A model generated the notes under the pieces. It had not been told where the DNA came from, ran no database searches, and was given only the letters and a program-made list of their open reading frames with translations. Shown in pieces: positions 1 to 5,542 of a DNA stretch of 5,899 nucleotides (position 1 is its first letter; every line of letters begins with the position of its first letter). A program made the translations under genes and the position numbers. The stretch spans positions 1,183 through 7,081 of the forward strand of contig DAWR01000129.1 in assembly GCA_002506015.1 (NCBI GenBank), in the 5' to 3' direction. This DNA is from Candidatus Methanogasteraceae archaeon UBA261. Lineage in GTDB: Archaea; Halobacteriota; Methanosarcinia; Methanosarcinales; Methanogasteraceae.

Positions 1-16
1 GTCTGCGAAGCAGCGG

Positions 17-43
17 CGCAGCCATCTTCACAAGATGTCTGCG
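17..43. other. Strong hairpin at left edge, with alternative partner
   Basis: CGCAG (17-21) pairs with CTGCG (39-43) and CATCTT (23-28) with AAGATG (32-37), leaving a CAC loop and a single C/T mismatch (22/38): 11 Watson-Crick pairs in 27 bases. A second copy of CTGCG at 3-7 can also pair with 17-21, so two mutually exclusive folds are possible. It lies about 95 bp past the purB stop codon on the purB (minus) strand. Neither side has a run of T, so a classical intrinsic terminator is not supported. Function unknown; it could be an RNA 3'-end structure, a REP-like palindrome, or part of a feature cut off by the window edge. Confidence 0.5.
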
Positions 44-50
44 TTAATCT

Positions 51-94
51 CGTGGTTTTGTATGTAAATATCCACGTAATATTGTGTACGTACC
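51..94 (+). repeat. Structured dispersed repeat, copy 1
   Basis: This stretch aligns without gaps to 3373-3416, with 34 of 44 positions identical by my count. It starts with an inverted repeat CGTGG (51-55) / CCACG (72-76) around a 16-nt loop, followed by the shared tail AATATTG, GTA and GTACC. In copy 2 the outer pair C-G is T-A, so pairing is kept by changes on both sides. Directly after it, ACCGC (92-96) and GCGGT (101-105) form a second small hairpin with a TCCT loop. It lies 3' of purB, in opposite orientation to purB. Orientation is arbitrary; the element could be an RNA structure, a protein-binding site or a remnant of a mobile sequence. Confidence 0.5.
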
Positions 95-137
95 GCTCCT
101 GCGGTCGGTCGCCAATTTTATGCGCTCACACCTGTGT

Positions 138-1472
138 CTACGTTCGTGTCCGCAGCCTCGCAACGACTGCATCCACCTGCTCAATCGCGGTCCCGATGTA
201 GCTGTATGGATCCATCGCAGCCACAATCTCATCTGAATCTAAGTGCGCTGTGACCTCTTCTCGCTCCAGTAGCACATCCAGCAGATCCCTGCCACCATCT
301 CGTGCTGCGATTGCACAGTCCCGAATTACACTGTGCGCCTCCTGACGCCCGATATGCTCGGCAAGCACGATCATTACTGACTCCGCCATATTCAGCCCGC
401 GATAATGCTCAAGGTTCCGCTTGATATTCGCAGGATAGAATTCAAGACCATCTATGATTTTTATGGTCAGGTTGATCAGGTGATCCGTGAGTATACATGC
501 TTCCGGAAAGACGATACGTTCGCAGGATGAGTTCGTGAGGTCTCGCTCATCCCAGAGTGTATTATTCAAAAGTTCCGGCTCAACCATCCCCCTAACAATT
601 CTCGAAAGCCCGCAGACCTGCTCTGATTTGATCGGGTTGCGCTTATGCGGCATCGTCGAGGATCCGACCTGCTTCTTCCCGAACCCTTCTGCGACCTCGG
701 CAATCTCGCTTCGCTGCAGGTTCCTGATCGTCGTGCAGATCTTATCCAGCGTGGTTGCGGTGTTTGCCATCCACATCACGAACTCGCAATGCCGGTCACG
801 CTGAACGATCTGGTTTGCGACATCGACCGACCCGATTCCAAGCGCATCCATCGTCTTCTTCTGAATTGCGATGCCCTTCTCGCCGAAAGACGCCTGTGTC
901 CCGACAGCGCCACCTATCTTGCCGACCACGACTCTCGGACGCAGTTGGTCCATGCGCTCGATCTGCCGCTCGATTTCACATGCCCATATCGCAAACCGCA
1001 TCCCGTACGTCGTTGGAATTCCGATCTGACCATGCGTGCGCCCGGCGCAGACCGTCTCCCTGTGCAGATCAGCCTGCCTGACAAAAAGATCGAGCAATCG
1101 GTGCAACCGTTCCCCCATAATATCGATTGCATCGCGCAACTGGAGTGCGGTTGCAGTGTCGAGGATGTCGCTCGATGTCGCACCGAAATGTACCCATTTT
1201 CCCGCGTCACCGCACTGTTCCGCAATCGCGAGCACGAGAGCCATGACATCGTGCTGAATCTCGTCCTCGATCTCATTTACCCGGTCGAGCGAGACTGCGT
1301 GAATATTCTCTGCGATCGTCCGGGCGTCCTCCGCCGGGATCAGTCCCACTTCTGATTCAGCCTTCGCGAGCGCGCTTTCGACGCAGAGGAGTTTGTGGAG
1401 GCGTGTCTCCTCGTTCCAGACGCCTTTCATCTCCTCTGTGCCATACCGGTATTCGATTGGATGAATTGCCAT
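138..1472 (-). CDS. purB: Adenylosuccinate lyase
   Basis: Cytoplasmic enzyme of the fumarase/aspartase superfamily. It acts twice in purine synthesis, splitting SAICAR to AICAR plus fumarate and adenylosuccinate to AMP plus fumarate. The 444-residue protein is full length for the family. Visible motifs are His74 in QHDV, TSSDILDT (99-106), GRTHGQ with the conserved His147, and the signature loop GSSTMPHKRNP (270-280) that carries the catalytic serine (Ser271 or Ser272). The usual helical C-terminal domain follows. I chose ATG at 1472 because archaeal homologues typically begin MAIHPI; an in-frame GTG at 1481 would add only three residues. No strong Shine-Dalgarno precedes either start. The gene stops with TAG and is divergent from the FlaJ-like gene, with no other purine gene in view, so it appears to be a single-gene unit. 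Confidence 0.96.
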   Translation of the reverse strand: MAIHPIEYRYGTEEMKGVWNEETRLHKLLCVESALAKAESEVGLIPAEDARTIAENIHAVSLDRVNEIEDEIQHDVMALVLAIAEQCGDAGKWVHFGATSSDILDTATALQLRDAIDIMGERLHRLLDLFVRQADLHRETVCAGRTHGQIGIPTTYGMRFAIWACEIERQIERMDQLRPRVVVGKIGGAVGTQASFGEKGIAIQKKTMDALGIGSVDVANQIVQRDRHCEFVMWMANTATTLDKICTTIRNLQRSEIAEVAEGFGKKQVGSSTMPHKRNPIKSEQVCGLSRIVRGMVEPELLNNTLWDERDLTNSSCERIVFPEACILTDHLINLTIKIIDGLEFYPANIKRNLEHYRGLNMAESVMIVLAEHIGRQEAHSVIRDCAIAARDGGRDLLDVLLEREEVTAHLDSDEIVAAMDPYSYIGTAIEQVDAVVARLRTRT

Positions 1473-1493
1473 TCTTGCCACTTATAATGGGCG

Positions 1494-1508
1494 AGTTTAT
1501 GAATATTG
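1494..1508 (-). promoter_or_regulatory. Possible purB promoter (boxA)
   Basis: Read on the minus strand, CAATATTCATAAAC is AT-rich, with its TATA-like part (around 1500) about 28 nt before the purB ATG at 1472. That spacing would give a leaderless or nearly leaderless transcript, which fits the lack of a clear ribosome binding site. The match to the archaeal boxA consensus is only fair. CATTATAAG, nearer the start, is too close to serve as the TATA element for this ATG. Confidence 0.25.
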
Positions 1509-1572
1509 TGGTTTGGTGGTCGGGACGGTCCGTCATTTTCTTGGGCACGTCACAAAAAACCCGGCACCCGCA

Positions 1573-1588
1573 CCGAAAAGAATACAAC
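1573..1588 (+). promoter_or_regulatory. Possible BRE/boxA for the FlaJ-like gene
   Basis: CCGAAAAG followed by AATACAAC resembles a purine-rich BRE plus a weak TATA element. Transcription would begin near 1610, leaving a short leader with the G-rich ribosome binding site at 1624-1630 before ATG 1634. CTTATAATG at 1481-1489 is a better TATA match but overlaps the purB start and would give a leader of about 120 nt. Which one is used cannot be decided from sequence. Confidence 0.25.
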
Positions 1589-1633
1589 AGCGTAGGTACC
1601 ATAGTTCAATCGAAGTTACCTGTGGGGGATACT

Positions 1634-3283
1634 ATGGAACTTAAGAAGGCGATTGCATCGCTCAATGTACCGCTTCCGAAATACATCAAGCGATTCGCTC
1701 TGCCGATCATAATCTTCGGATTCATACTCTCATTTCTATTATACTCCCTGTTTCCGGAGCTCTTTATGGGGTCTGCGAAATATATCCTGCTCGCTGTTCC
1801 GGCGATCTGCATCACATTTGTGGTAATGTACCCGTTCTCGGTCGCAGCCGCAAAGGCTAAGGATATCGACAGTGACATGCATTATTTTGTCACGCAGATG
1901 GGAGCGCTCGCTCTGGCTAACACGGCACGCAAGGAACTCTTCAAGATGATCTCTGATGATCCGAACTATCACCTGATCGGAGAGGAATGCAGAAAAATAT
2001 ACTTACTCATGGATACATGGAACCTGAGCCTTGCCGATGCATGCAGGTTCGTTGCCGAGCGGACCCCGTCTGTGATATTTGCCGATTTTCTGGACAGGTT
2101 CGCGCATGCGGTCCAGTCAGGAGAGAAGATCGAGCGGTTTCTGGGGGCTGAGCAGGACACAGTGATGCGGGACTACGCCACGATGTACACCGGCGCGCTC
2201 ACATCCATTGATATCGTGAAAGAGATGTTTGTGTCCCTCATAATGTCACTCATCTTTCTCGCGTCGTTTTCAGCGATCATGCCGATCATAACAGGGATGG
2301 ATGCCACGAATCTGATGCTGATATCCACTTTTTCATTCGCTGTAGCCGACTTCAGCGTCATCATGTTCATCAGGGCAAAGATGCCAAGGGACCAGATATG
2401 GCAGCAACTCGGAATCAAGAGCGAATCCGACCGCAATCTAAAGCGATCTATAGTCTTCTCGCTTGCCGGCTGCCTTGTCGCTATCGTTCTGGTCAGATTC
2501 GTAATCGCCCCCGATGTGATCAAGATCGCAATAATCCTGACACCGCTCCTATACACAGGGAGAATCGCTGCGAAAGAGGAGGCGAAGATCAAGCGGAAGG
2601 ACGACAACTATCCATCGTTTCTCAGGTCGCTCGGGAGTTCTGCGAGTGCGAGGGGCGGAATGATCGGTGAAGCCCTCAAGAGTCTGCGGATGCATGACTT
2701 TGGCCCACTCACCAAGACCATTAACCGCCTCTACAGCAGGCTTGTCTCGCGCATCAACAAACTGGACGCATGGAATCTGTTTTCGGTCGAGACCGGGAGC
2801 AACCTGATCCAGAGATTCAGTGTGATGTTTGTCGAGTCCACGCATCTTGGCGGGGAGGCGGCGACCGTAGGCGACATGATCGCAACCAACTTCAACCAGA
2901 TCGTCCGGCTCCGGAAACTGAGGTACCAGTCTGCCTCGACGATGATCGGCGTCTTCTACGGACTCACCGCGGGAATCGGGTTCACGCTCTATGTCTCGCT
3001 CGGTGTGGTGGAACTGATGCAGGGCATGTTTGAAGCCGTGGAACTTCCGCCCGGCATGTCGATGGGCATGATTCTGTACACGGACATCAACATTGGCGTC
3101 CTCTACACGCTCGTTACGGTCATCATGGTCATGCACTCGCTACTCTCCTCGCTGATGATCAGGTTCGTGGATGGCGGCAACCTCCTGAACGGAACCACTC
3201 ATTTCGTGATGATGGTCTGGATCGGTGCGATCAGCGCTGTGGTCTGCAAGGCGTCTGTGTCATCGCTTCTGGGGCTTGGATAG
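1634..3283 (+). CDS. FlaJ/ArlJ-family (T2SF) membrane platform protein
   Basis: Integral membrane protein, 549 residues, of the archaeal type II/IV secretion platform family. In archaella and archaeal pili this protein anchors the assembly ATPase (FlaI/ArlI or GspE-like) and the growing pilin filament. I see about nine hydrophobic segments (roughly 22-41, 48-69, 196-221, 226-247, 272-290, 293-309, 433-462, 483-506, 523-546) and two cytoplasmic T2SF-like regions: one at about 80-190 with IDSDMHYFVTQMGALA and DFLDRFAHAV, and one at about 318-430 with DNYPSFLRSLGSSASARGG and VETGSN..MFVESTHLGGEA. Length and both motif blocks match FlaJ. ATG 1634 was chosen because GGGGGAT lies just before it and MELKKAI leads into the first membrane segment; the frame is open upstream to 1403, but that part does not look like coding sequence. 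No ATPase, pilin or archaellum gene is adjacent, so archaellum versus pilus or secretion role is open. Confidence 0.88.
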   Translation: MELKKAIASLNVPLPKYIKRFALPIIIFGFILSFLLYSLFPELFMGSAKYILLAVPAICITFVVMYPFSVAAAKAKDIDSDMHYFVTQMGALALANTARKELFKMISDDPNYHLIGEECRKIYLLMDTWNLSLADACRFVAERTPSVIFADFLDRFAHAVQSGEKIERFLGAEQDTVMRDYATMYTGALTSIDIVKEMFVSLIMSLIFLASFSAIMPIITGMDATNLMLISTFSFAVADFSVIMFIRAKMPRDQIWQQLGIKSESDRNLKRSIVFSLAGCLVAIVLVRFVIAPDVIKIAIILTPLLYTGRIAAKEEAKIKRKDDNYPSFLRSLGSSASARGGMIGEALKSLRMHDFGPLTKTINRLYSRLVSRINKLDAWNLFSVETGSNLIQRFSVMFVESTHLGGEAATVGDMIATNFNQIVRLRKLRYQSASTMIGVFYGLTAGIGFTLYVSLGVVELMQGMFEAVELPPGMSMGMILYTDINIGVLYTLVTVIMVMHSLLSSLMIRFVDGGNLLNGTTHFVMMVWIGAISAVVCKASVSSLLGLG

Positions 3284-3372
3284 GTCATGCAGAGGGGGCT
3301 TTGGGGGAGTCGGTCCGGGATGGTTGAGTACGGATGAGGAGATTATCCTGTTTGGTGCATGCGCGGGTAACT

Positions 3373-3416
3373 TGTGGTTTTATATGCGGACATCCACACA
3401 ATATTGAGTAAGTACC
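3373..3416 (+). repeat. Structured dispersed repeat, copy 2
   Basis: Second copy of the element at 51-94, in the same orientation, 90 bp after the FlaJ-like stop. The stem is TGTGG (3373-3377) / CCACA (3394-3398) with a 16-nt loop. Inside the loop ATG (3384-3386) can pair with CAT (3391-3393) around CGGA; in copy 1 the same bases give ATG/TAT, one pair becoming G-U. The shared tail AATATTG-GTA-GTACC follows and leads directly into a second, longer inverted repeat. TTTTATATG within the loop also resembles an archaeal boxA, so a promoter role is an alternative. Confidence 0.5.
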
Positions 3417-3457
3417 CTGTTTGAACTCATTTCACAGAAGGGGCGCCACAAACAGGG
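3415..3457. repeat. Perfect 9-bp inverted repeat
   Basis: CCCTGTTTG (3415-3423) and CAAACAGGG (3449-3457) are exact reverse complements separated by 25 nt. The left arm overlaps the last bases of repeat copy 2, in the same place where copy 1 begins its ACCGC/GCGGT hairpin. No T-run follows on the plus strand, so it is a poor terminator for the FlaJ-like gene. It may be a transcript-end structure or part of a larger folded element. Confidence 0.5.
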
Positions 3458-3613
3458 GCATTCCGATAACCGTGGGCACTTTACGGGTTACCAGCACATA
3501 GCCACTGTAAGTATATAAAATTTATTATTAGGTCTTATAGAAAATTAACCACAGAGACTACAGAGTTTTTCCGGTCGCACATTGCTCACAAAACCCCTCT
3601 TAGAACCGGTTAC

Positions 3614-3843
3614 ATCGCTATGTTGCCATATATGACCTCTGGTTGGAGTAACCACGTAATATGAACCCGCAGTTGTTGTAAATACCCACAACCGACCATC
3701 CGTTCCGCCGATCCCGAAACTGGTCTCGTCGGCATCCACTGCGTTGGATTTTACGACCTCCTCGTGAATTTTCTCGTAATCTCCAATGGAGCGTATCTGT
3801 CACCCACTTTCAGCTTAAGACTCGTTGATTCACACATAGCGAT
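3614..3843. repeat. 10-bp inverted repeat bracketing a transposase relic
   Basis: ATCGCTATGT (3614-3623) and ACATAGCGAT (3834-3843) are perfect reverse complements, and the transposase-like fragment lies wholly between them. The 230-bp span could be a deletion derivative of an insertion sequence. A 10-bp match in several hundred bases can also occur by chance, and I see no clear flanking target duplication. Confidence 0.35.
3632..3790 (-). pseudogene. IS66-like transposase fragment (DDE core piece)
   Basis: Read on the minus strand this encodes about 53 residues: RSIGDYEKIHEEVVKSNAVD, then ADETSFGIGGTDGRLWVFTT, then TAGSYYVVTPTRGH. The pattern (A)DET-x6-G-x4-LWVFTT followed by YYVV-x3-RGH is typical of the IS66 transposase core, where the Asp of DADET is a catalytic DDE residue. 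The rest of the transposase (normally around 500 residues, including the second Asp and the Glu) is missing, a stop codon lies just upstream (3800-3802), and after RGH the frame runs on to 3545 in unrelated sequence. It is therefore an inactive relic. It lies on the same strand as, and downstream of, the lipocalin-like gene. Assignment to IS66 rests on motif recognition only. Confidence 0.6.
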
Positions 3844-3857
3844 ACCATGAAGCACCA

Positions 3858-3908
3858 TTAAAAATCTTCAAAATAAGGAAAGGGGGAGCCACTGCCCCTG
3901 GTAGCTCC
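3858..3908 (-). terminator. Intrinsic-type terminator of the lipocalin-like gene
   Basis: On the minus strand, GGAGCTAC (3908-3901) pairs with GTGGCTCC (3892-3885): an 8-bp stem including one G-U pair, with an 8-nt loop. It is followed by CCC and a T-rich tract with TTATTTT and ATTTTT. It starts 27 bp after the lipocalin-like stop codon, so it most likely ends that transcript and insulates it from the transposase relic. Confidence 0.6.
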
Positions 3909-3934
3909 ATCCGTCCGGTCCCGGTCACCCCCTA

Positions 3935-5125
3935 TCAACTACTGGGCTGTTGCACGCCCAGATCAGTGACCAGATACTCGTTGAACGCGCTTCCTTTCCA
4001 AACCGCAGCCCCGCTCCTGTGTTCGATCGTTGCGTTGCATGGCTGAAACGCCGCGAAATCAACATACCCGACGTCTCCGGAGAGGGTCTGGTTGAAATAT
4101 GCAACGTTCTCGGCAGTGACCGTAACATTCCAATCAGGGGTTGAATAGGTGACTGTAGCCGGTCTCTTCCTGCTAAACTCAGTTTCGTTGATCCAATCTG
4201 ACTCTGTGATCGTTACTTCATCGCCTGAGTATTCCGCAATCACCGTTCCGGGCTGCTCATCCACATTCAGCAATGTCAGATGTTTGTACGAATAGTTCTC
4301 GTAACCATCGTCCAGACTCCTGACCGCGTAGACGACCGCCTGATAGTGCCCTGCCGTCACTTCGGACCAGCTCCATCCATGCATATCCATTGGCCATGGC
4401 TGGCTGCTGCTGGTAATCATGTGGTCCATATAGCCTTCTCCACCGCCGCGTTTGACCCGGTAGGTCTTGTCGTTCAGAACAATCGAACCGCTGAGGGTGC
4501 CGTATGGATGTTCATAAGTGACAAAGTTGAGCGGTTGGTCTGCCTGATCGATCGTATTCTCCGCAACAGGCAAGAAGACCAGATCGGCATCCATTACGTC
4601 GGATTTATACGTTAACCTGTATCCGGTGAGTGCTGCGCCACAGAACCTCTGCAAGCCGCCGGGATACAAAAAAAACACATAAGGCGTATGCAATGATACG
4701 AAATGGCTGACCGTGACCTGTGGAACGTAGGTCTCGGTGTAATAGAATGTCGGCACCTCGTTGTTGGGGAAAAGCCCGGAGAACGTGACTATATGGGAGA
4801 GCCGTGCCCCATCCGGGCTGGCAATCATGGGTGATTCCTGATGCGCCAGAACGGTAAAGAATCCCAGGTCATCCACTTCGCTGCCATCGTCAGCGACCAG
4901 ACTCAACTTTCCGTTCAGGTACCACCATTCTGCCGACAGGTTGGCACCGAAATCGGTCTCCAGATGTCCACCTTCCGTAAAGTCCGGAAACGGCATCCCT
5001 GCATGCGGTCCGCAAAGTCCGGTTTCTGCTGATCCTGTCAATTCCGCTACTTCCGCTACAGATAATCCTGTAACAGACGTCATCACGAGCAATATGCTAA
5101 GTACAGTTCCTGTTTTTGTATTCAT
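3935..5125 (-). CDS. Exported lipocalin-like protein (CrtC/AttH family)
   Basis: A 396-residue protein with an N-terminal signal peptide (Lys4, hydrophobic core about 6-24, likely cleavage soon after), so it is exported. The mature part carries marks of the CrtC/AttH double-lipocalin fold: EWWYLNGKL (66-74), GFFTVLAHQE (88-97) and, in the second half, GYMDHMITSS...MHGWSWSEV (231-256), matching the family's G-x-x-DHQ and GW-W pattern. Family members include carotenoid 1,2-hydratase and AttH proteins of unknown function; no carotenoid gene is near, so hydratase activity should not be assumed. ATG 5125 is supported by AAAGGAGAT (5143-5135) nine bases upstream. The gene ends in tandem stops TGA TAG, followed by a terminator-like hairpin. 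A likely role is binding or modifying a hydrophobic ligand at the cell surface (inference). Confidence 0.85.
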   Translation of the reverse strand: MNTKTGTVLSILLVMTSVTGLSVAEVAELTGSAETGLCGPHAGMPFPDFTEGGHLETDFGANLSAEWWYLNGKLSLVADDGSEVDDLGFFTVLAHQESPMIASPDGARLSHIVTFSGLFPNNEVPTFYYTETYVPQVTVSHFVSLHTPYVFFLYPGGLQRFCGAALTGYRLTYKSDVMDADLVFLPVAENTIDQADQPLNFVTYEHPYGTLSGSIVLNDKTYRVKRGGGEGYMDHMITSSSQPWPMDMHGWSWSEVTAGHYQAVVYAVRSLDDGYENYSYKHLTLLNVDEQPGTVIAEYSGDEVTITESDWINETEFSRKRPATVTYSTPDWNVTVTAENVAYFNQTLSGDVGYVDFAAFQPCNATIEHRSGAAVWKGSAFNEYLVTDLGVQQPSS

Positions 5126-5134
5126 TTAGTTGTT

Positions 5135-5143
5135 ATCTCCTTT
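5135..5143 (-). promoter_or_regulatory. Shine-Dalgarno of the lipocalin-like gene
   Basis: AAAGGAGAT on the minus strand, nine bases before ATG 5125, is the best ribosome binding site in the window and fixes that start. It implies a transcript with a leader, in contrast to the apparently leaderless neighbour at 5543. Confidence 0.7.
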
Positions 5144-5373
5144 CAGCCATTGAACTCCGCGCTCATGAGTCTGTCCAAAACGTTGCCTCGTCGTCTCGCA
5201 GACCGACTTGTGGGCACAGCGCATGTACAATGGCAGTTTGCTATATGCGCGCATGACTCCACGTCAGGATGCTCACCTCCACGACCACTCGTGTACACTC
5301 CATCAGAGTATGAATAAAGATACGAGAAGCCTGATACCATACCACTCCAGAACGTTGTTGGGGCATCATGCAC
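5143..5373 (-). CDS. Doubtful small ORF before the lipocalin-like gene
   Basis: A 76-codon frame opens with GTG at 5373 and ends in a TGA that overlaps the Shine-Dalgarno of the lipocalin-like gene, as in a tight operon. A TATA-like TTATATG (5402-5396) is centred about 26 nt before the GTG, the spacing expected for a leaderless archaeal start. Against it, the product (rich in Ser, Arg and Cys, with SCAHIANCHCTC near residues 41-52) resembles nothing I know, has no signal peptide or clear fold, and other frames of the region are also open. It may simply be the 5' leader of the downstream gene. Confidence 0.2.
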   Translation of the reverse strand: MHDAPTTFWSGMVSGFSYLYSYSDGVYTSGRGGEHPDVESCAHIANCHCTCAVPTSRSARRRGNVLDRLMSAEFNG

Positions 5374-5395
5374 ACTCTGCTATTTTGTCTATTCA

Positions 5396-5404
5396 CATAT
5401 AAGG
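5396..5404 (-). promoter_or_regulatory. Possible promoter for the lipocalin-like transcript
   Basis: CCTTATATG on the minus strand is a fair boxA; transcription would start near 5373, about 250 nt before the lipocalin-like ATG. A second AT-rich candidate, AATATATATTTCG, lies just upstream at 5411-5422. Either would leave a long leader or include the doubtful small ORF. Confidence 0.3.
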
Positions 5405-5408
5405 ATTA

Positions 5409-5421
5409 CGAAATATATATT
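5409..5421 (+). promoter_or_regulatory. BRE/boxA-like element, possible upstream promoter
   Basis: ACGAAATATATAT on the plus strand fits the archaeal BRE (CGAAA) plus TATA pattern well and would start transcription near 5440-5445. The next coding start is 100 nt away, so such a transcript would begin with the structured stretch 5439-5492. The same bases read as a TATA element on the other strand, so direction is uncertain. Confidence 0.3.
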
Positions 5422-5471
5422 GGTAAGTGCTACTTCAAGTCAGGGAACCGGAATTCTGACCGGCTGTTTTA

Positions 5472-5492
5472 TAGCAGGCATTTCGTCTGCTA
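5472..5492 (+). other. 8-bp hairpin upstream of the DUF3160-type gene
   Basis: TAGCAGGC (5472-5479) pairs with GTCTGCTA (5485-5492), one pair being G-U, around the 5-nt loop ATTTC. A further weaker stem, GTCAG (5439-5443) / CTGAC (5456-5460), precedes it. The hairpin ends about 18 bp before the boxA of the lipoprotein gene, so it could be an operator-like palindrome or part of an RNA started at the upstream TATA. There is no T-run after it. Confidence 0.4.
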
Positions 5493-5502
5493 CTGCGCAA
5501 TA

Positions 5503-5519
5503 GCAAAAGACTTATAATG
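5503..5519 (+). promoter_or_regulatory. Promoter of the DUF3160-type lipoprotein gene
   Basis: GCAAAAGA followed by CTTATAATG is a good BRE/boxA pair. The TATA centre (about 5515) lies 28 nt before ATG 5543, so transcription should begin at or within a few bases of the start codon. The lack of a Shine-Dalgarno before the ATG agrees with a leaderless message. Confidence 0.5.
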
Positions 5520-5542
5520 AAAGCATTCCTGAAAATACAATC

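Larger units (their letters stand above)
3284..3613. other. Non-coding stretch after the FlaJ-like gene
   Basis: No reading frame here resembles a gene. Besides the repeat and inverted repeat listed separately, there is an AT-rich promoter-like segment GTATATAAAATTTATTATTA (3511-3530) with no intact gene behind it in either direction, and a short near-tandem ACAGAG-ACT-ACAGAG (3551-3565). I find no convincing T-tract terminator for the FlaJ-like gene. The weak pairing GGAT (3332-3335) / ATCC (3345-3348) is too short to call. Confidence 0.5.

Noticed and set aside
645..1355. Long plus-strand open frame (236 codons) opposite purB, with others at 487-804, 755-1081 and 1036-1257
   Set aside because: They lie entirely antisense to a clear purB with intact family motifs; their products are Cys/Arg/Pro-rich and resemble no family.
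1403..1633. N-terminal extension of the FlaJ-like protein (starts at 1403, 1487 or 1499)
   Set aside because: The extension overlaps the purB start region or its promoter, looks non-coding, and FlaJ proteins normally start shortly before the first membrane segment, as with ATG 1634.
2549..3136. Minus-strand 195-codon frame opposite the FlaJ-like gene
   Set aside because: Shadow of the real coding strand; the His/Asp/Arg-rich translation shows no domain and the plus-strand protein is well supported across this stretch.
3547..3565. AACCACAGAGACTACAGAG, resembling a dispersed ACAGAG-rich sequence seen in many genomes
   Set aside because: A single copy in the window with no array or regular spacing; not enough to call a repeat family or CRISPR.
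3652..3662. 11-bp match CCACGTAATAT shared with 72-82 in repeat copy 1
   Set aside because: Here it lies in the transposase relic, is in antisense to its frame, and the surrounding repeat structure is absent; treated as coincidence.
5165..5402. Plus-strand small frames at 5165 (50 codons) and 5208 (64 codons)
   Set aside because: No ribosome binding site, no recognisable product, and mutually overlapping; most simply non-coding DNA.
5417..5428. Possible third copy of the structured repeat (ATATTG-GTAAGT)
   Set aside because: Only the short tail matches and the GTGG/CCAC stem is missing, so chance similarity in AT-rich sequence is likelier.
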